Below, in pieces: positions 1-8,133 of a stretch of DNA of 64,000 nucleotides. The notes under the pieces are model-generated. The model made no database searches. It worked only from the letters and a program-made list of their open reading frames with translations, and was not told where the DNA came from. Location of the stretch: positions 2,292,501-2,356,500 of the forward strand of contig NZ_CP096255.1 of assembly GCF_011516635.5 (NCBI RefSeq), written 5' to 3'. The first letter of the stretch is position 1; each line of letters starts with the position of its first letter. The position numbers and the translations under genes were made by a program. The DNA is from Bradyrhizobium barranii subsp. apii. GTDB lineage: Bacteria > Pseudomonadota > Alphaproteobacteria > Rhizobiales > Xanthobacteraceae.

Positions 1-100
1 GGCCTCCAACACCCAGGGCCGTTTGCTCGGCCTGATTGGCGAACCGCGGGTTAACGTTCTGGCACTGAACCTCGCGCTCGATCGCGCCACCGCGAAGTAG
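1..100 (+). CDS. kdpC: Potassium-transporting ATPase subunit C, 3' end only
   Basis: Only the last 32 codons are in the window, read from base 2 to the TAG at 98-100. The visible tail contains [20 protein letters not shown], which fits the conserved KdpC C-terminus ([15 protein letters not shown]). KdpC is the small membrane-anchored subunit of the KdpFABC high-affinity potassium pump. The sensor kinase gene kdpD follows 40 bases downstream on the same strand, the usual kdpFABC-DE order, which supports the call although most of the gene lies outside. Confidence 0.85.
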   Translation, partial: ASNTQGRLLGLIGEPRVNVLALNLALDRATAK

Positions 101-140
101 CGGTCTAGGCTGGGGGCGGGCGGATGATTATATTGGCCTG

Positions 141-2864
141 ATGGTCCGAGAGCGCCGCGATCCCGAACAACGTCCGTCCCCTGAGGCGCTGCTTGAAGCC
201 GCGCGCCGGGAGGAGAGCGCGAGCGGCAAGCTGAAGATCTTCGTCGGCGCCGCCCCCGGCGTCGGCAAGACCTACGAGATGCTGCAAAGCGCCCATGCCA
301 GGCGCAAGGCGGGCATCGACGTGGTGGTCGGCTTTGTCGAGACCCATGGCCGCGCCGAGACCGAGGCGCTGGTGCGCGGGCTCGAGGTGGTGCCGCGCAA
401 GAGGTTCGATTACCGCGGCCAGATCGTCGAGGAGATGGACCTCGATGCCGTGATCGAGCGCCGCCCTCGGATCGCGCTGGTTGACGAGCTCGCTCATACC
501 AATGCGGCCGGCACCCGCCATCCCAAGCGCTATCTCGACGTCGAGGAGCTGCTGTCCCACGGCATCGACGTCTACACCGCCGTCAACATCCAGCATATCG
601 AGAGCCTGAACGACGTCGTCGCTCAGATCACCCATGTGCGGGTGCGCGAGACCGTGCCGGACTCGGTATTCGATCGCGCCGATGCGATCGAGCTGATCGA
701 CCTCACGCCCGACGATCTGATCCAGCGGCTGCGGGAGGGCAAGGTCTATGTGCCCAAGCAGGCCGAGCGGGCGCTGGAGCACTATTTCTCGCCGGGCAAT
801 CTGACCGCGCTGCGCGAGCTGGCGCTGCGGCGTACGGCCGAGCGGGTCGACGAGCAGCTTCTCAATCACATGCAGGCGAATGCCATCGCCGGCCCCTGGG
901 CCGCGGGCGAGCGCATCCTCGTCTGCATCAGCGAGGATCCGCGCGCGGCGGGGCTCGTGCGCTACACCAAGCGGCTGGCCGACCGGCTGCATGCGCAATT
1001 CACCGCGATCTCGATCGAGACCCGGCGGTCGCTCCAGCTTTCGGACGAGGAACGCGATCGTCTCGCCGATACGCTGCGGCTTGCCGAATCGCTGGGCGGT
1101 GAAGCGCTGACCATCCCCGCTGTCGGCCGCCGCATCGCCGACGACGTCATCAACTTCGCGCAAGGCAACAACGTCACCCAGATCGTGATCGGGAAATCGA
1201 CGCGATCGCGCTGGTTCGAACTGACGCGCGGCTCCGTCGTGCATGATCTCGTGCGCAGTTCCGGCAATATCAGCGTTCACGTCATTCCCGGCGATGAGCT
1301 CGCGGCCGAGCCGGCGCCGAAGACGGCGGTCCAGACCGCGGCACGGGCAGAGGCGTTTGATGCACGTCCCTATTTGAAGGCGCTCGGGATCACCGCGCTC
1401 GGCCTTGCCGCAGCGGTGGCCATCAAGCCGTATTTCGGCATCGAAAACGTCGACCTGATGTTCCTGACCGCGGTTGTCGCCGTGGCTGTTCGCTACGGGT
1501 TGTGGCCGTCGCTCCTTGCGAGCGTCGCGGCGTCGCTGGCGTACAACTTCTTTTTCCTGCCGCCGGTCTACACTTTCACGATTACCGACCCGACCAATGT
1601 TGCGGCGTTCTTCTTTTTCATGTTGATCGCGTTCGTGGTGTCGAACGTCGCCGGGCGGGTGCGCACGCAGGCGGACACCGCGCTCGGCCGCATCCGCACG
1701 ACCGAGCAGCTCTATGCGTTCAGTCGCAAGCTCACGGGCACCGGTACGCTCGACGATGTGCTCTGGGCAACTGCCTATCAAACTGCGTTGATGCTGAAGG
1801 TTCGCGTGGTCCTGCTGCTGCCGGAGGAAGGGCTGCTCACGGTGAAGTCCGGCTATCCGCCCGAGGACCAGATCGACCAGGCCGATCTCGCCGCCGCCAA
1901 TTGGGCCTGGAGCAATGATCGTCCCGCCGGCCGCGGCTCGGACACGCTTCCCGGTGCCAAGCGGCTGTTCCTGCCGATGCGCACCGGGCGTGGTCCGATC
2001 GGCGTCATCGGTATCGACAATGATCGCACCGGTCCGCTGCTGACCCCCGACCAGCGCCGGCTGCTCGATGCACTCGTCGACCAGGGCGCACTGGCAATCG
2101 AGCGCGTGCTGCTGGTCGAGGACGTGGATCGCGTCAAGCGCACCGTCGAATCCGAGCGGTTGCGCTCTGCGCTGCTGACCTCGATCTCGCACGATCTCAA
2201 GACACCGCTCGCCTCCGTGCTTGGCGCCGCCTCGACCATGCGCGATCTCGCCGGTGCGCTCTCCGACACCGAGAAGCGCGATCTGCTCGCCACCGTGATC
2301 GACGAGTCCGAGCGCCTCAACCGCTTCATCGCCAATCTGCTCGACATGACAAAGCTCGAATCCGGCGCCATCGTGCCCAACGCGGCACTGCACGATCTCG
2401 GCGAGATCGTCGGCAGCGCGCTGCGGCGTGCGAGCAAGATATTGACGGCGCACAAAGTGGAACTGGTGCTGGCCGCCGATCTGCCGATGCTTCAGCTCGA
2501 TGCCGTGCTGTTCGAGCAAGTGTTGTTCAATCTGCTCGACAATGCGGCGAAATATTCGTTGCCCGATACAACGATCTCGATCCGCAGCCGGCGCGAGGGG
2601 AATCATGTTGTGCTAGAGATCGCCGACCAGGGTGGCGGCATTCCGCCTGACGAGCTCGAGAGCGTGTTCGACAAGTTCTATCGCGTGCAGAAGGGCGACC
2701 ATGTCCGCCCCGGCACCGGGCTGGGGCTCGCCATCTCCCGCGGCTTCGTCGAGGCGATGCAGGGCACGATCTCGGCCGCCAACCGCGGCGACCGCAGCGG
2801 CGCGATCCTCACCATCCGGCTGCCCGTTCCGGCACGGACCCACGCATTGGATACAGCCGCATGA
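141..2864 (+). CDS. kdpD: Osmosensitive K+ channel sensor histidine kinase KdpD
   Basis: Membrane sensor kinase of 907 residues, close to the usual 890-910, that senses potassium limitation and phosphorylates KdpE. Domains in order: KdpD N-terminal domain with Walker A GAAPGVGKT at residues 36-44 and VDELAHTN at 114-121; a universal-stress-like domain about 255-375; a four-helix membrane segment about 410-505; a GAF-like region about 530-660; a HisKA domain with phospho-acceptor His684 in SISHDLKTPL; and a C-terminal HATPase with DNAAKY and GTGLGLAIS motifs. The start ATG follows an in-frame-incompatible short ATG at 124, so 141 is the best choice. The stop overlaps the kdpE start as ATGA, indicating translational coupling. 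Confidence 0.97.
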   Translation: MVRERRDPEQRPSPEALLEAARREESASGKLKIFVGAAPGVGKTYEMLQSAHARRKAGIDVVVGFVETHGRAETEALVRGLEVVPRKRFDYRGQIVEEMDLDAVIERRPRIALVDELAHTNAAGTRHPKRYLDVEELLSHGIDVYTAVNIQHIESLNDVVAQITHVRVRETVPDSVFDRADAIELIDLTPDDLIQRLREGKVYVPKQAERALEHYFSPGNLTALRELALRRTAERVDEQLLNHMQANAIAGPWAAGERILVCISEDPRAAGLVRYTKRLADRLHAQFTAISIETRRSLQLSDEERDRLADTLRLAESLGGEALTIPAVGRRIADDVINFAQGNNVTQIVIGKSTRSRWFELTRGSVVHDLVRSSGNISVHVIPGDELAAEPAPKTAVQTAARAEAFDARPYLKALGITALGLAAAVAIKPYFGIENVDLMFLTAVVAVAVRYGLWPSLLASVAASLAYNFFFLPPVYTFTITDPTNVAAFFFFMLIAFVVSNVAGRVRTQADTALGRIRTTEQLYAFSRKLTGTGTLDDVLWATAYQTALMLKVRVVLLLPEEGLLTVKSGYPPEDQIDQADLAAANWAWSNDRPAGRGSDTLPGAKRLFLPMRTGRGPIGVIGIDNDRTGPLLTPDQRRLLDALVDQGALAIERVLLVEDVDRVKRTVESERLRSALLTSISHDLKTPLASVLGAASTMRDLAGALSDTEKRDLLATVIDESERLNRFIANLLDMTKLESGAIVPNAALHDLGEIVGSALRRASKILTAHKVELVLAADLPMLQLDAVLFEQVLFNLLDNAAKYSLPDTTISIRSRREGNHVVLEIADQGGGIPPDELESVFDKFYRVQKGDHVRPGTGLGLAISRGFVEAMQGTISAANRGDRSGAILTIRLPVPARTHALDTAA

Positions 2865-3550
2865 GTGCCGCCCCGATCAAGGTTCTGGTCATCGACGACG
2901 AGCCGCCAATCCGAAAATTGCTGCGGATGGGGCTCTCGACGCAAGGCTACGAGATCCTGGAAGCGTCGAACGGAAAGACCGCGCTCGAGAAGCTCGCGGA
3001 AGAACCCGCGCTGATCATTCTCGATCTCGGCCTGCCCGACATCCAGGGCCACGAATTGCTGCGCACCATCCGCGGCCGCAACGAGGGCGTGCCGATCGTG
3101 GTGCTGTCGAGCCGCGGCGATGAGGTCGGCAAGGTGCAGGCGCTCGATCTGGGCGCCGACGATTACCTGACAAAGCCGTTCGGCATGGACGAGCTGTTGG
3201 CGCGCCTGCGCGCGGCGCTGCGGCACCAGCTCCAGGTCAAGGGCGAGCGTCCGGTGTTCCGCACCGGCGATCTCTCGGTTGATCTCGTGCGTCGCATCGT
3301 CAAGGTCGGCGAGCGCGAGATAAAGCTGTCACCGAAGGAGTACGATCTCTTGCGCGTGCTGGTGCAGCACGCCGGCAAGGTGCTGACCCATCGTTTCCTG
3401 CTCAAGGAGCTCTGGGACGAGCTCACCGACGCACAATATCTGCGCGTCTATGTCCGCCAGCTCCGCCAGAAGATCGAAGCCGATCCGGAGCGTCCGCAAT
3501 ATGTGCTGACGGAGACGGGGATCGGGTACCGGCTGAAGGCGGGGGATTAG
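2861..3550 (+). CDS. kdpE: Response regulator KdpE (OmpR family)
   Basis: A 229-residue two-component regulator that activates the kdp operon when phosphorylated by KdpD. The receiver domain occupies about residues 6-118, with acidic pocket IDDE (11-14), phospho-Asp55 in ILDLGLPD and Lys105 in LTKPFG. The winged-helix DNA-binding domain is about 130-225, ending in LTETGIGYRLK, as in OmpR/PhoB regulators. The start overlaps the kdpD stop (ATGA). An imperfect palindromic repeat follows the stop codon and may end transcription. Confidence 0.97.
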   Translation: MSAAPIKVLVIDDEPPIRKLLRMGLSTQGYEILEASNGKTALEKLAEEPALIILDLGLPDIQGHELLRTIRGRNEGVPIVVLSSRGDEVGKVQALDLGADDYLTKPFGMDELLARLRAALRHQLQVKGERPVFRTGDLSVDLVRRIVKVGEREIKLSPKEYDLLRVLVQHAGKVLTHRFLLKELWDELTDAQYLRVYVRQLRQKIEADPERPQYVLTETGIGYRLKAGD

Positions 3551-3556
3551 CTTTCG

Positions 3557-3664
3557 ATCCTCATCCTGAGGAGCGCGGAACGCGCGTCTCGAAGGATGAA
3601 GGCCCGACTGCAGCAGCGAGGCCTGCATGGTTCGAGACGGCGCTTCGCGCCTCCTCACCATGAG
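3557..3664. repeat. Imperfect palindromic intergenic repeat, family B, copy 1
   Basis: The segment holds TCCTCATCCTGAGGAGCGCG, then the near-complement GTCTCGAAGGATGA, and a second arm near 3630-3664. Similar arms recur at 39816-39949 and 50834-50946. It lies between the convergent kdpE and ku stops and could form stem-loops on both strands. Confidence 0.75.
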
Positions 3665-3690
3665 GGCAGAGCGTGGGTCGCGCGGCGAAA

Positions 3691-4575
3691 TCACCCCGCC
3701 TTCCTCTGCCGCGCCGTCGAGCGCGGCGTCTTCTTCGCCGCTCGCTGGCGCCCGGTGGCGCGACGCGCATGGGACTTCGCCGCCGTCTTCTTCCCGCCGC
3801 GTCCCTTCAGGCTCTGCTTCAGCGCATCCATCAGGCTGACGACGTTGCTCGGGCGCTCGTCGCGCTCCGGCAGCTCGATTGTCTTGCCGCTGGCCTTGCG
3901 CTTCACCAGTGCCTTCAGCGCGGTCTCGTACTCATCCTTGAACTTGCTCGGGTCGAAATGTGCGGCCTTGGTACGCAGGATGTGGCCGGCGAGCTCGACC
4001 ATGTCCTTGGTGATCTTGGGGCTCTTGATGCCGTCGAAGAACTGGTCCTCGTCGCGGAGCTCATAGGGGAAGCGCAACGTGGTGCCGAGCAGGCCCTTGC
4101 CGAGCGGTTCGATCGCGATGATGTGCTCGCGGTTGGTGAGCACGATCTTGGCGAGCGCCACGCGGTCCTGGTCCTTCATGGCGTCGCGGATCACGGCGAA
4201 GGCATCGACCGCAGCCTTGCCGTCGTGCGCGATATAATAGGGATGATTGAGATAGCGCTGGTCGATCTCGTCGCTCGGCACGAAACTCTCGATGTCGATG
4301 GTGTGGTTGCTTTCGATCTGGACCGCCTCGAGCTCCTCCGGCTCGATCTCGACATATTTGCCCTTGCGCAGCTCGTAGCCGCGTCCCTTCCGGCCGCTCT
4401 CGACCACGTCACCGGTCTCGGAGTCCACCATCTGCTGCTTGAGCCGGTTTCCGGTCTCGCGGTTGATCATGTGAAACCGCGTCTTCTCGGCCGCGGTGGT
4501 CGCCGGATAAAGCGCGACCGGGCAACTGACCAGCGAGAGCTTTAACGTTCCCTTCCAATAGGCGCGCGGGGCCAT
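3691..4575 (-). CDS. ku: Non-homologous end joining protein Ku
   Basis: Bacterial Ku homodimer subunit of 294 residues that threads onto broken DNA ends and recruits LigD. The start MAPRAYWKGTLKLSLVSCPV is the typical bacterial Ku beginning, and the beta-barrel core continues through VESGRKGRGYELRKGKYVEI to about residue 250. The tail is rich in Lys, Arg and Ala (about 255-294), as in many Ku proteins that use it for DNA or LigD contact. The gene is divergent from ligD across a 117-base spacer that contains promoter-like GGAAC motifs on both strands. Convergent with kdpE. Confidence 0.96.
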   Translation of the reverse strand: MAPRAYWKGTLKLSLVSCPVALYPATTAAEKTRFHMINRETGNRLKQQMVDSETGDVVESGRKGRGYELRKGKYVEIEPEELEAVQIESNHTIDIESFVPSDEIDQRYLNHPYYIAHDGKAAVDAFAVIRDAMKDQDRVALAKIVLTNREHIIAIEPLGKGLLGTTLRFPYELRDEDQFFDGIKSPKITKDMVELAGHILRTKAAHFDPSKFKDEYETALKALVKRKASGKTIELPERDERPSNVVSLMDALKQSLKGRGGKKTAAKSHARRATGRQRAAKKTPRSTARQRKAG

Positions 4576-4603
4576 TCCGTTCTCCAGCGTTTCAAGGCAT
4601 TTT

Positions 4604-4628
4604 GGAACCCCAACAGCCCCATCGGGTT
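4604..4628 (+). promoter_or_regulatory. Candidate EcfG-type promoter for ligD
   Basis: GGAAC at 4604-4608, a 16-base spacer, then GGTT at 4625-4628, one mismatch from the EcfG consensus GGAAC-N16/17-CGTT. It overlaps the opposing ku candidate almost completely. The ligD start is 64 bases beyond the -10. Confidence 0.45.
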
Positions 4629-4636
4629 TTGGTTCC
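4612..4636 (-). promoter_or_regulatory. Candidate EcfG-type promoter for ku
   Basis: On the minus strand, GGAAC (4636-4632) is followed after 16 bases by TGTT (4615-4612). The alphaproteobacterial EcfG consensus is GGAAC-N16/17-CGTT, so there is one mismatch in the -10. The ku start lies 37 bases beyond the -10. Confidence 0.45.
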
Positions 4637-4692
4637 GGGTGGGACTTCCGCCGTGATAGGCTTCAACGCCGAAAGAGAATGCGGGACCGGTC

Positions 4693-7359
4693 GTGCTGCG
4701 AAAACTCTCCACTTACCGACAGAAACGCGATTTCGAGAAGACACCGGAGCCGTCGGGCAAGACCGCGGTGGCGCCATCGGCGCAGCGGCGCTTCGTGATC
4801 CAGAAGCACGATGCGACGCGACTGCACTATGATCTGCGGCTCGAGTTCGACGGCGTGTTCAAGTCGTGGGCGGTCACCAAGGGACCCTCGCTCGATCCGC
4901 ATGACAAGCGGCTGGCGGTCGAGGTCGAGGACCATCCGCTCGACTATGGCGATTTCGAAGGCACGATTCCGGAAGGGCAGTATGGCGGCGGCACGGTCAT
5001 GCTCTGGGACCGCGGCACCTGGGAGTCCGAGGATCCCGAGCGCGGCTTCCAGAAGGGCGACCTCAAGTTCACGCTCCACGGCGACAAGTTGCATGGCAGC
5101 TGGGTGCTGGTGCGGATGAGGCATGACCGCACCGGCGGCAAGCGCACCAACTGGCTCCTGATCAAGCATCGCGACGAATATGCCAGCGAGAGCGACGACA
5201 TTCTCGGCGAGGACAAGTCGGTGGCCTCCGGCCGCGCGATGGCAGAGATCGCCGATGGCAAGGGTCGCGCACCAAAACCGTTCATGCTGGCGAAGGGCGC
5301 CAAGGCCAAGGCCGATGCGGTCTGGCAGTCCAATCGTGCCGAGGAGCCGAAAGGGCGCACCGTCAGGCCGGCGCCCGGTGCGGCGTTGAAGCGCGGGACG
5401 GGCGCAAAGACGAAAGCGACGACCGCGACAAACGCGAAAAAAGTCTCGGAAATGCCGGACTTCGTCGCGCCGCAGCTCTGCACCCCGGTCGAGCGGCCGC
5501 CGGCGGCCGACGGCTGGTGCCACGAGATCAAGTTCGACGGCTATCGCGTCCAGCTCCGCGTCGAGGACGGCGAGGCGACGCTGAAGACGCGCAAGGGCCT
5601 CGACTGGACCGACAAGTTCGCAGCCATCGCGAAGGAGGCGGGAGAGCTTCCCGACGTCATGATTGACGGCGAGATCGTCGCGCTCGATCACAACGGCGCG
5701 CCGAATTTCTCCTCGCTCCAGGCCGCGCTGTCGGGCGGCAAGACCGAGGACCTGATCTTCTTTGCCTTCGATCTCCTGTTCGCCGAAGGGCTCGATTGCC
5801 GGCGCCTGCCACTGGGCGAGCGCAAGTATCGCCTCAGGCAAGTCCTGGACGCAGGCAAGAAGAAATCGGGCCAAATCCGCTATGTCGAGCATTTCGAGAG
5901 CAGCGGCGATGCCGTGCTGCAATCGGCCTGCAAGCTCGAGCTCGAAGGTGTGGTGTCGAAGAAGCTCGATGCGCCTTACCGGTCGGGGCGAACGGAAAGC
6001 TGGACCAAGGCCAAATGCCGCGCCGGCCATGAGGTCGTGATCGGCGGCTGGAAGACCACCAACGGCAAATTCCGCTCGCTGATGGCCGGCGTGCACCGCG
6101 GCGATCATCTTGCCTTCGTCGGCATGGTCGGCACCGGCTTCGGCGCGGACACGGTCAAGCGCATCATGCCGTCCTTGAAAGCCATGGAGGCCAGGCAAAG
6201 CCCCTTCGGCGGCAAGAACGCGCCGAAAAAGACGCGCGACGTGCACTGGCTGAAGCCGGAGCTCGTCGCCGAGATCGAGTTCGCCGGGTTCACCGCCGAC
6301 GGCAATATCCGCCAGGCCGCCTTCAAGGGCCTGCGGCAGGACAAGCCGGCCGAGGAGGTCGAGGCGGAAACACCCGTCGATACCGAACTCGCAAAACCCT
6401 CGACCAGGAAGCCTGCTGTGCCGAAGGCAGGCAAGCGGAAGGATGCCGGTACGGCCGAGGTGATGGGTGTCGTCATCTCGAAGCCGGACAAGGAGCTGTG
6501 GCCGGATGGCGGCGACGGCGCGGGCGTCACAAAGCTCGATCTCGCGCGCTATTTCGAGGCCGTCGGCGCCTGGATGATCGAGCACATCAAGGGCCGGCCC
6601 TGTTCGATCGTGCGTGCGCCTGACGGCATCGGCGGCGAAAAATTCTTCCAGCGCCATGCCATGCAGGGCACGTCGAACCTGCTGGAGCTCGCGAAGGTCT
6701 CGGGCGATCGCAAGCCGTACCTGCAGATCGATCGCGTCGAGGGGCTCGCCGCGGTCGCGCAGATCGGCGGCGTCGAGCTGCATCCCTGGAATTGCGCCCC
6801 GGACGCCTACGATACGCCGGGCCGGCTGGTGTTCGATCTCGATCCCGCGCCGGATGTCAAATTTGCCGATGTCGTGGACGCCGCCAAGGAGATGCGGCAG
6901 CGCCTCACCGACGTCGGCATGGAGAGCTTTTGCAAGACCACCGGCGGCAAGGGCCTGCACGTGGTGGTGCCGCTGCTCCATGGCGCGCGCGACAAGGTGA
7001 GCTGGAAGGAGGCCAAGGCGTTCGCGCAAGGCGTTTGCCAGTGGATGGCCGACGACGATCCCGAGCGCTATCTGCTCAACATGTCCAAGAAGCTGCGCAA
7101 CGGAAAGATCTTCCTGGATTATTTGCGCAACGATCGCCTGTCGACGGCGGTAGCTCCGCTGTCACCCCGTGCGCGCGATGGCGCGACCGTGTCGATGCCT
7201 GTGACGTGGGCGCAGGTGAAGGGCGATCTCGATCCGAAGCGGTACACGGTGCGGACGGTGCCGGGTCTGCTGGCGCGCTCGAAGGCCTGGGATGGCTATG
7301 ACGACGCGGCCACATCGATCAAGGCGGCGGCGAAGAAGCTCGCGGGGAAGAAGAAGTAG
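4693..7359 (+). CDS. ligD: Multifunctional DNA ligase LigD
   Basis: ATP-dependent DNA ligase of 888 residues for end joining with Ku. Domain order is 3'-phosphoesterase, ligase, polymerase, the Pseudomonas-type arrangement. The phosphoesterase carries [13 protein letters not shown] at 39-51. The ligase has the adenylation Lys280 in HEIKFDGYR and an OB fold to about 560. A charged Lys/Pro/Ala-rich linker (about 545-590) leads to the primase-like polymerase domain (about 595-880), with metal-binding Asp715 and Asp717 in VFDLDPAP. All three active sites look intact. The start is GTG at 4693; no in-frame ATG near it fits better. Stop is directly followed by a palindromic repeat. Confidence 0.96.
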   Translation: MLRKLSTYRQKRDFEKTPEPSGKTAVAPSAQRRFVIQKHDATRLHYDLRLEFDGVFKSWAVTKGPSLDPHDKRLAVEVEDHPLDYGDFEGTIPEGQYGGGTVMLWDRGTWESEDPERGFQKGDLKFTLHGDKLHGSWVLVRMRHDRTGGKRTNWLLIKHRDEYASESDDILGEDKSVASGRAMAEIADGKGRAPKPFMLAKGAKAKADAVWQSNRAEEPKGRTVRPAPGAALKRGTGAKTKATTATNAKKVSEMPDFVAPQLCTPVERPPAADGWCHEIKFDGYRVQLRVEDGEATLKTRKGLDWTDKFAAIAKEAGELPDVMIDGEIVALDHNGAPNFSSLQAALSGGKTEDLIFFAFDLLFAEGLDCRRLPLGERKYRLRQVLDAGKKKSGQIRYVEHFESSGDAVLQSACKLELEGVVSKKLDAPYRSGRTESWTKAKCRAGHEVVIGGWKTTNGKFRSLMAGVHRGDHLAFVGMVGTGFGADTVKRIMPSLKAMEARQSPFGGKNAPKKTRDVHWLKPELVAEIEFAGFTADGNIRQAAFKGLRQDKPAEEVEAETPVDTELAKPSTRKPAVPKAGKRKDAGTAEVMGVVISKPDKELWPDGGDGAGVTKLDLARYFEAVGAWMIEHIKGRPCSIVRAPDGIGGEKFFQRHAMQGTSNLLELAKVSGDRKPYLQIDRVEGLAAVAQIGGVELHPWNCAPDAYDTPGRLVFDLDPAPDVKFADVVDAAKEMRQRLTDVGMESFCKTTGGKGLHVVVPLLHGARDKVSWKEAKAFAQGVCQWMADDDPERYLLNMSKKLRNGKIFLDYLRNDRLSTAVAPLSPRARDGATVSMPVTWAQVKGDLDPKRYTVRTVPGLLARSKAWDGYDDAATSIKAAAKKLAGKKK

Positions 7360-7442
7360 GGTGGGCAAAGCGAAGCGTGCCCACCAGCTTTCTTATTGCG
7401 GCGAAGAGGTGGGCACGGCGCGTTGCGCCTTTGCCCACCCTA
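7359..7442. repeat. Palindromic intergenic repeat, family C
   Basis: GGTGGGCAAAGCGAAGCGTG followed by CCCACC, then a second inverted arm ending in GCCTTTGCCCACCC at 7426-7440. It begins at the last base of the ligD stop and could fold into a strong stem-loop that acts as a terminator. Only one locus of this family is seen in the window. Confidence 0.7.
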
Positions 7443-7465
7443 CGAGGCCGCTACAGCTCCTTGCG

Positions 7466-7630
7466 CTAGATCCGTCCGAGCAACAGCAGGATCAGCAGGA
7501 TGACGATGACGAGTCCGAGGCCGCCGCCGCCGTAATAGCCGGTGCCGTAGAACGGGCCGCCGCCGATACCGCTGAAGCCGCCGAGCAGCGCGATGACCAA
7601 GATGATCAGAATGATCGTACCGATAGACAT
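7466..7630 (-). CDS. DUF3309 family small membrane protein
   Basis: A 54-residue hydrophobic peptide starting MSIGTIILIILVIALLGGFS. Two hydrophobic stretches (4-20 and 39-53) flank a Gly/Tyr-rich turn, the layout of DUF3309 proteins, whose function is not established. The ATG at 7630 is chosen over an upstream in-frame start because it is preceded by GGAGGAG with good spacing and because upstream codons give an unlikely N-terminus. A GGAAC-N16-AGTT motif upstream suggests stress-sigma control. Confidence 0.8.
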   Translation of the reverse strand: MSIGTIILIILVIALLGGFSGIGGGPFYGTGYYGGGGLGLVIVILLILLLLGRI

Positions 7631-7691
7631 GCTAGTCTCCTCCAGCCCTTTGTTGAAAGGGTCGTTTGCACCTGTCCCGTGGTGCGAGGGC

Positions 7692-7716
7692 AACTTGCCG
7701 CAGGTTCTATAGTTCC
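7692..7716 (-). promoter_or_regulatory. Candidate EcfG-type promoter for the DUF3309 gene
   Basis: Minus strand: GGAAC (7716-7712), 16-base spacer, AGTT (7695-7692). One mismatch from the EcfG consensus; the start codon lies 61 bases downstream. Confidence 0.4.
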
Positions 7717-7812
7717 GACGATGAAACACGGCGAACGGGGCGAACTTGCATGGAACCTTTGCCAGTCCAGGCGGCATGACTATGTGAGGATCAGTCACCA
7801 CAGGGCAGCGCC

Positions 7813-8130
7813 ATGTCAGCACCGCTTGTCGTCTCCATTCCGCATCGTCTCGGCCGCGAGGAAGCCGTGCGCCGGCTCAAGACCGGGCTCGGCCGCGCCG
7901 CAGCCAGCATTCCCGTGATGCAGGTCGAGGAGGAGCGCTGGAACGGCGACAGCATGAATTTTCGCATCCGCGCGCTCGGGCAGATCGCGAGCGGTCAGGT
8001 CGATGTCGCCGACGACCACGTCAAGGTGGAGGTGGTGCTGCCGTGGCTGTTGCAGCGCTTCGCCGAGATGGCGCAGGCGACCATCCGCAAGCGCGGGCAG
8101 CTGCTGCTGACCAAGGACAGGGGCAAGTAG
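7813..8130 (+). CDS. Polyhydroxyalkanoic acid system family protein
   Basis: A 105-residue protein starting MSAPLVVSIPHRLGREEAVR, with the LGREEAVRRLKTGL and VEVVLPWLLQRFA stretches typical of the PHA granule-region family (PF09650). Members are small cytoplasmic proteins linked to polyhydroxyalkanoate granules or, more loosely, to polymer metabolism; no reaction is known. The whole length is one domain. It stands alone on the plus strand, convergent with treY three bases downstream. Confidence 0.8.
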   Translation: MSAPLVVSIPHRLGREEAVRRLKTGLGRAAASIPVMQVEEERWNGDSMNFRIRALGQIASGQVDVADDHVKVEVVLPWLLQRFAEMAQATIRKRGQLLLTKDRGK

Positions 8131-8133
8131 CCG

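Noticed and set aside
105..2606. Long open frame opposite kdpD
   Set aside because: Antisense shadow of a GC-rich gene; the protein is Arg/His/Gln-rich and matches no family, while kdpD is fully supported.
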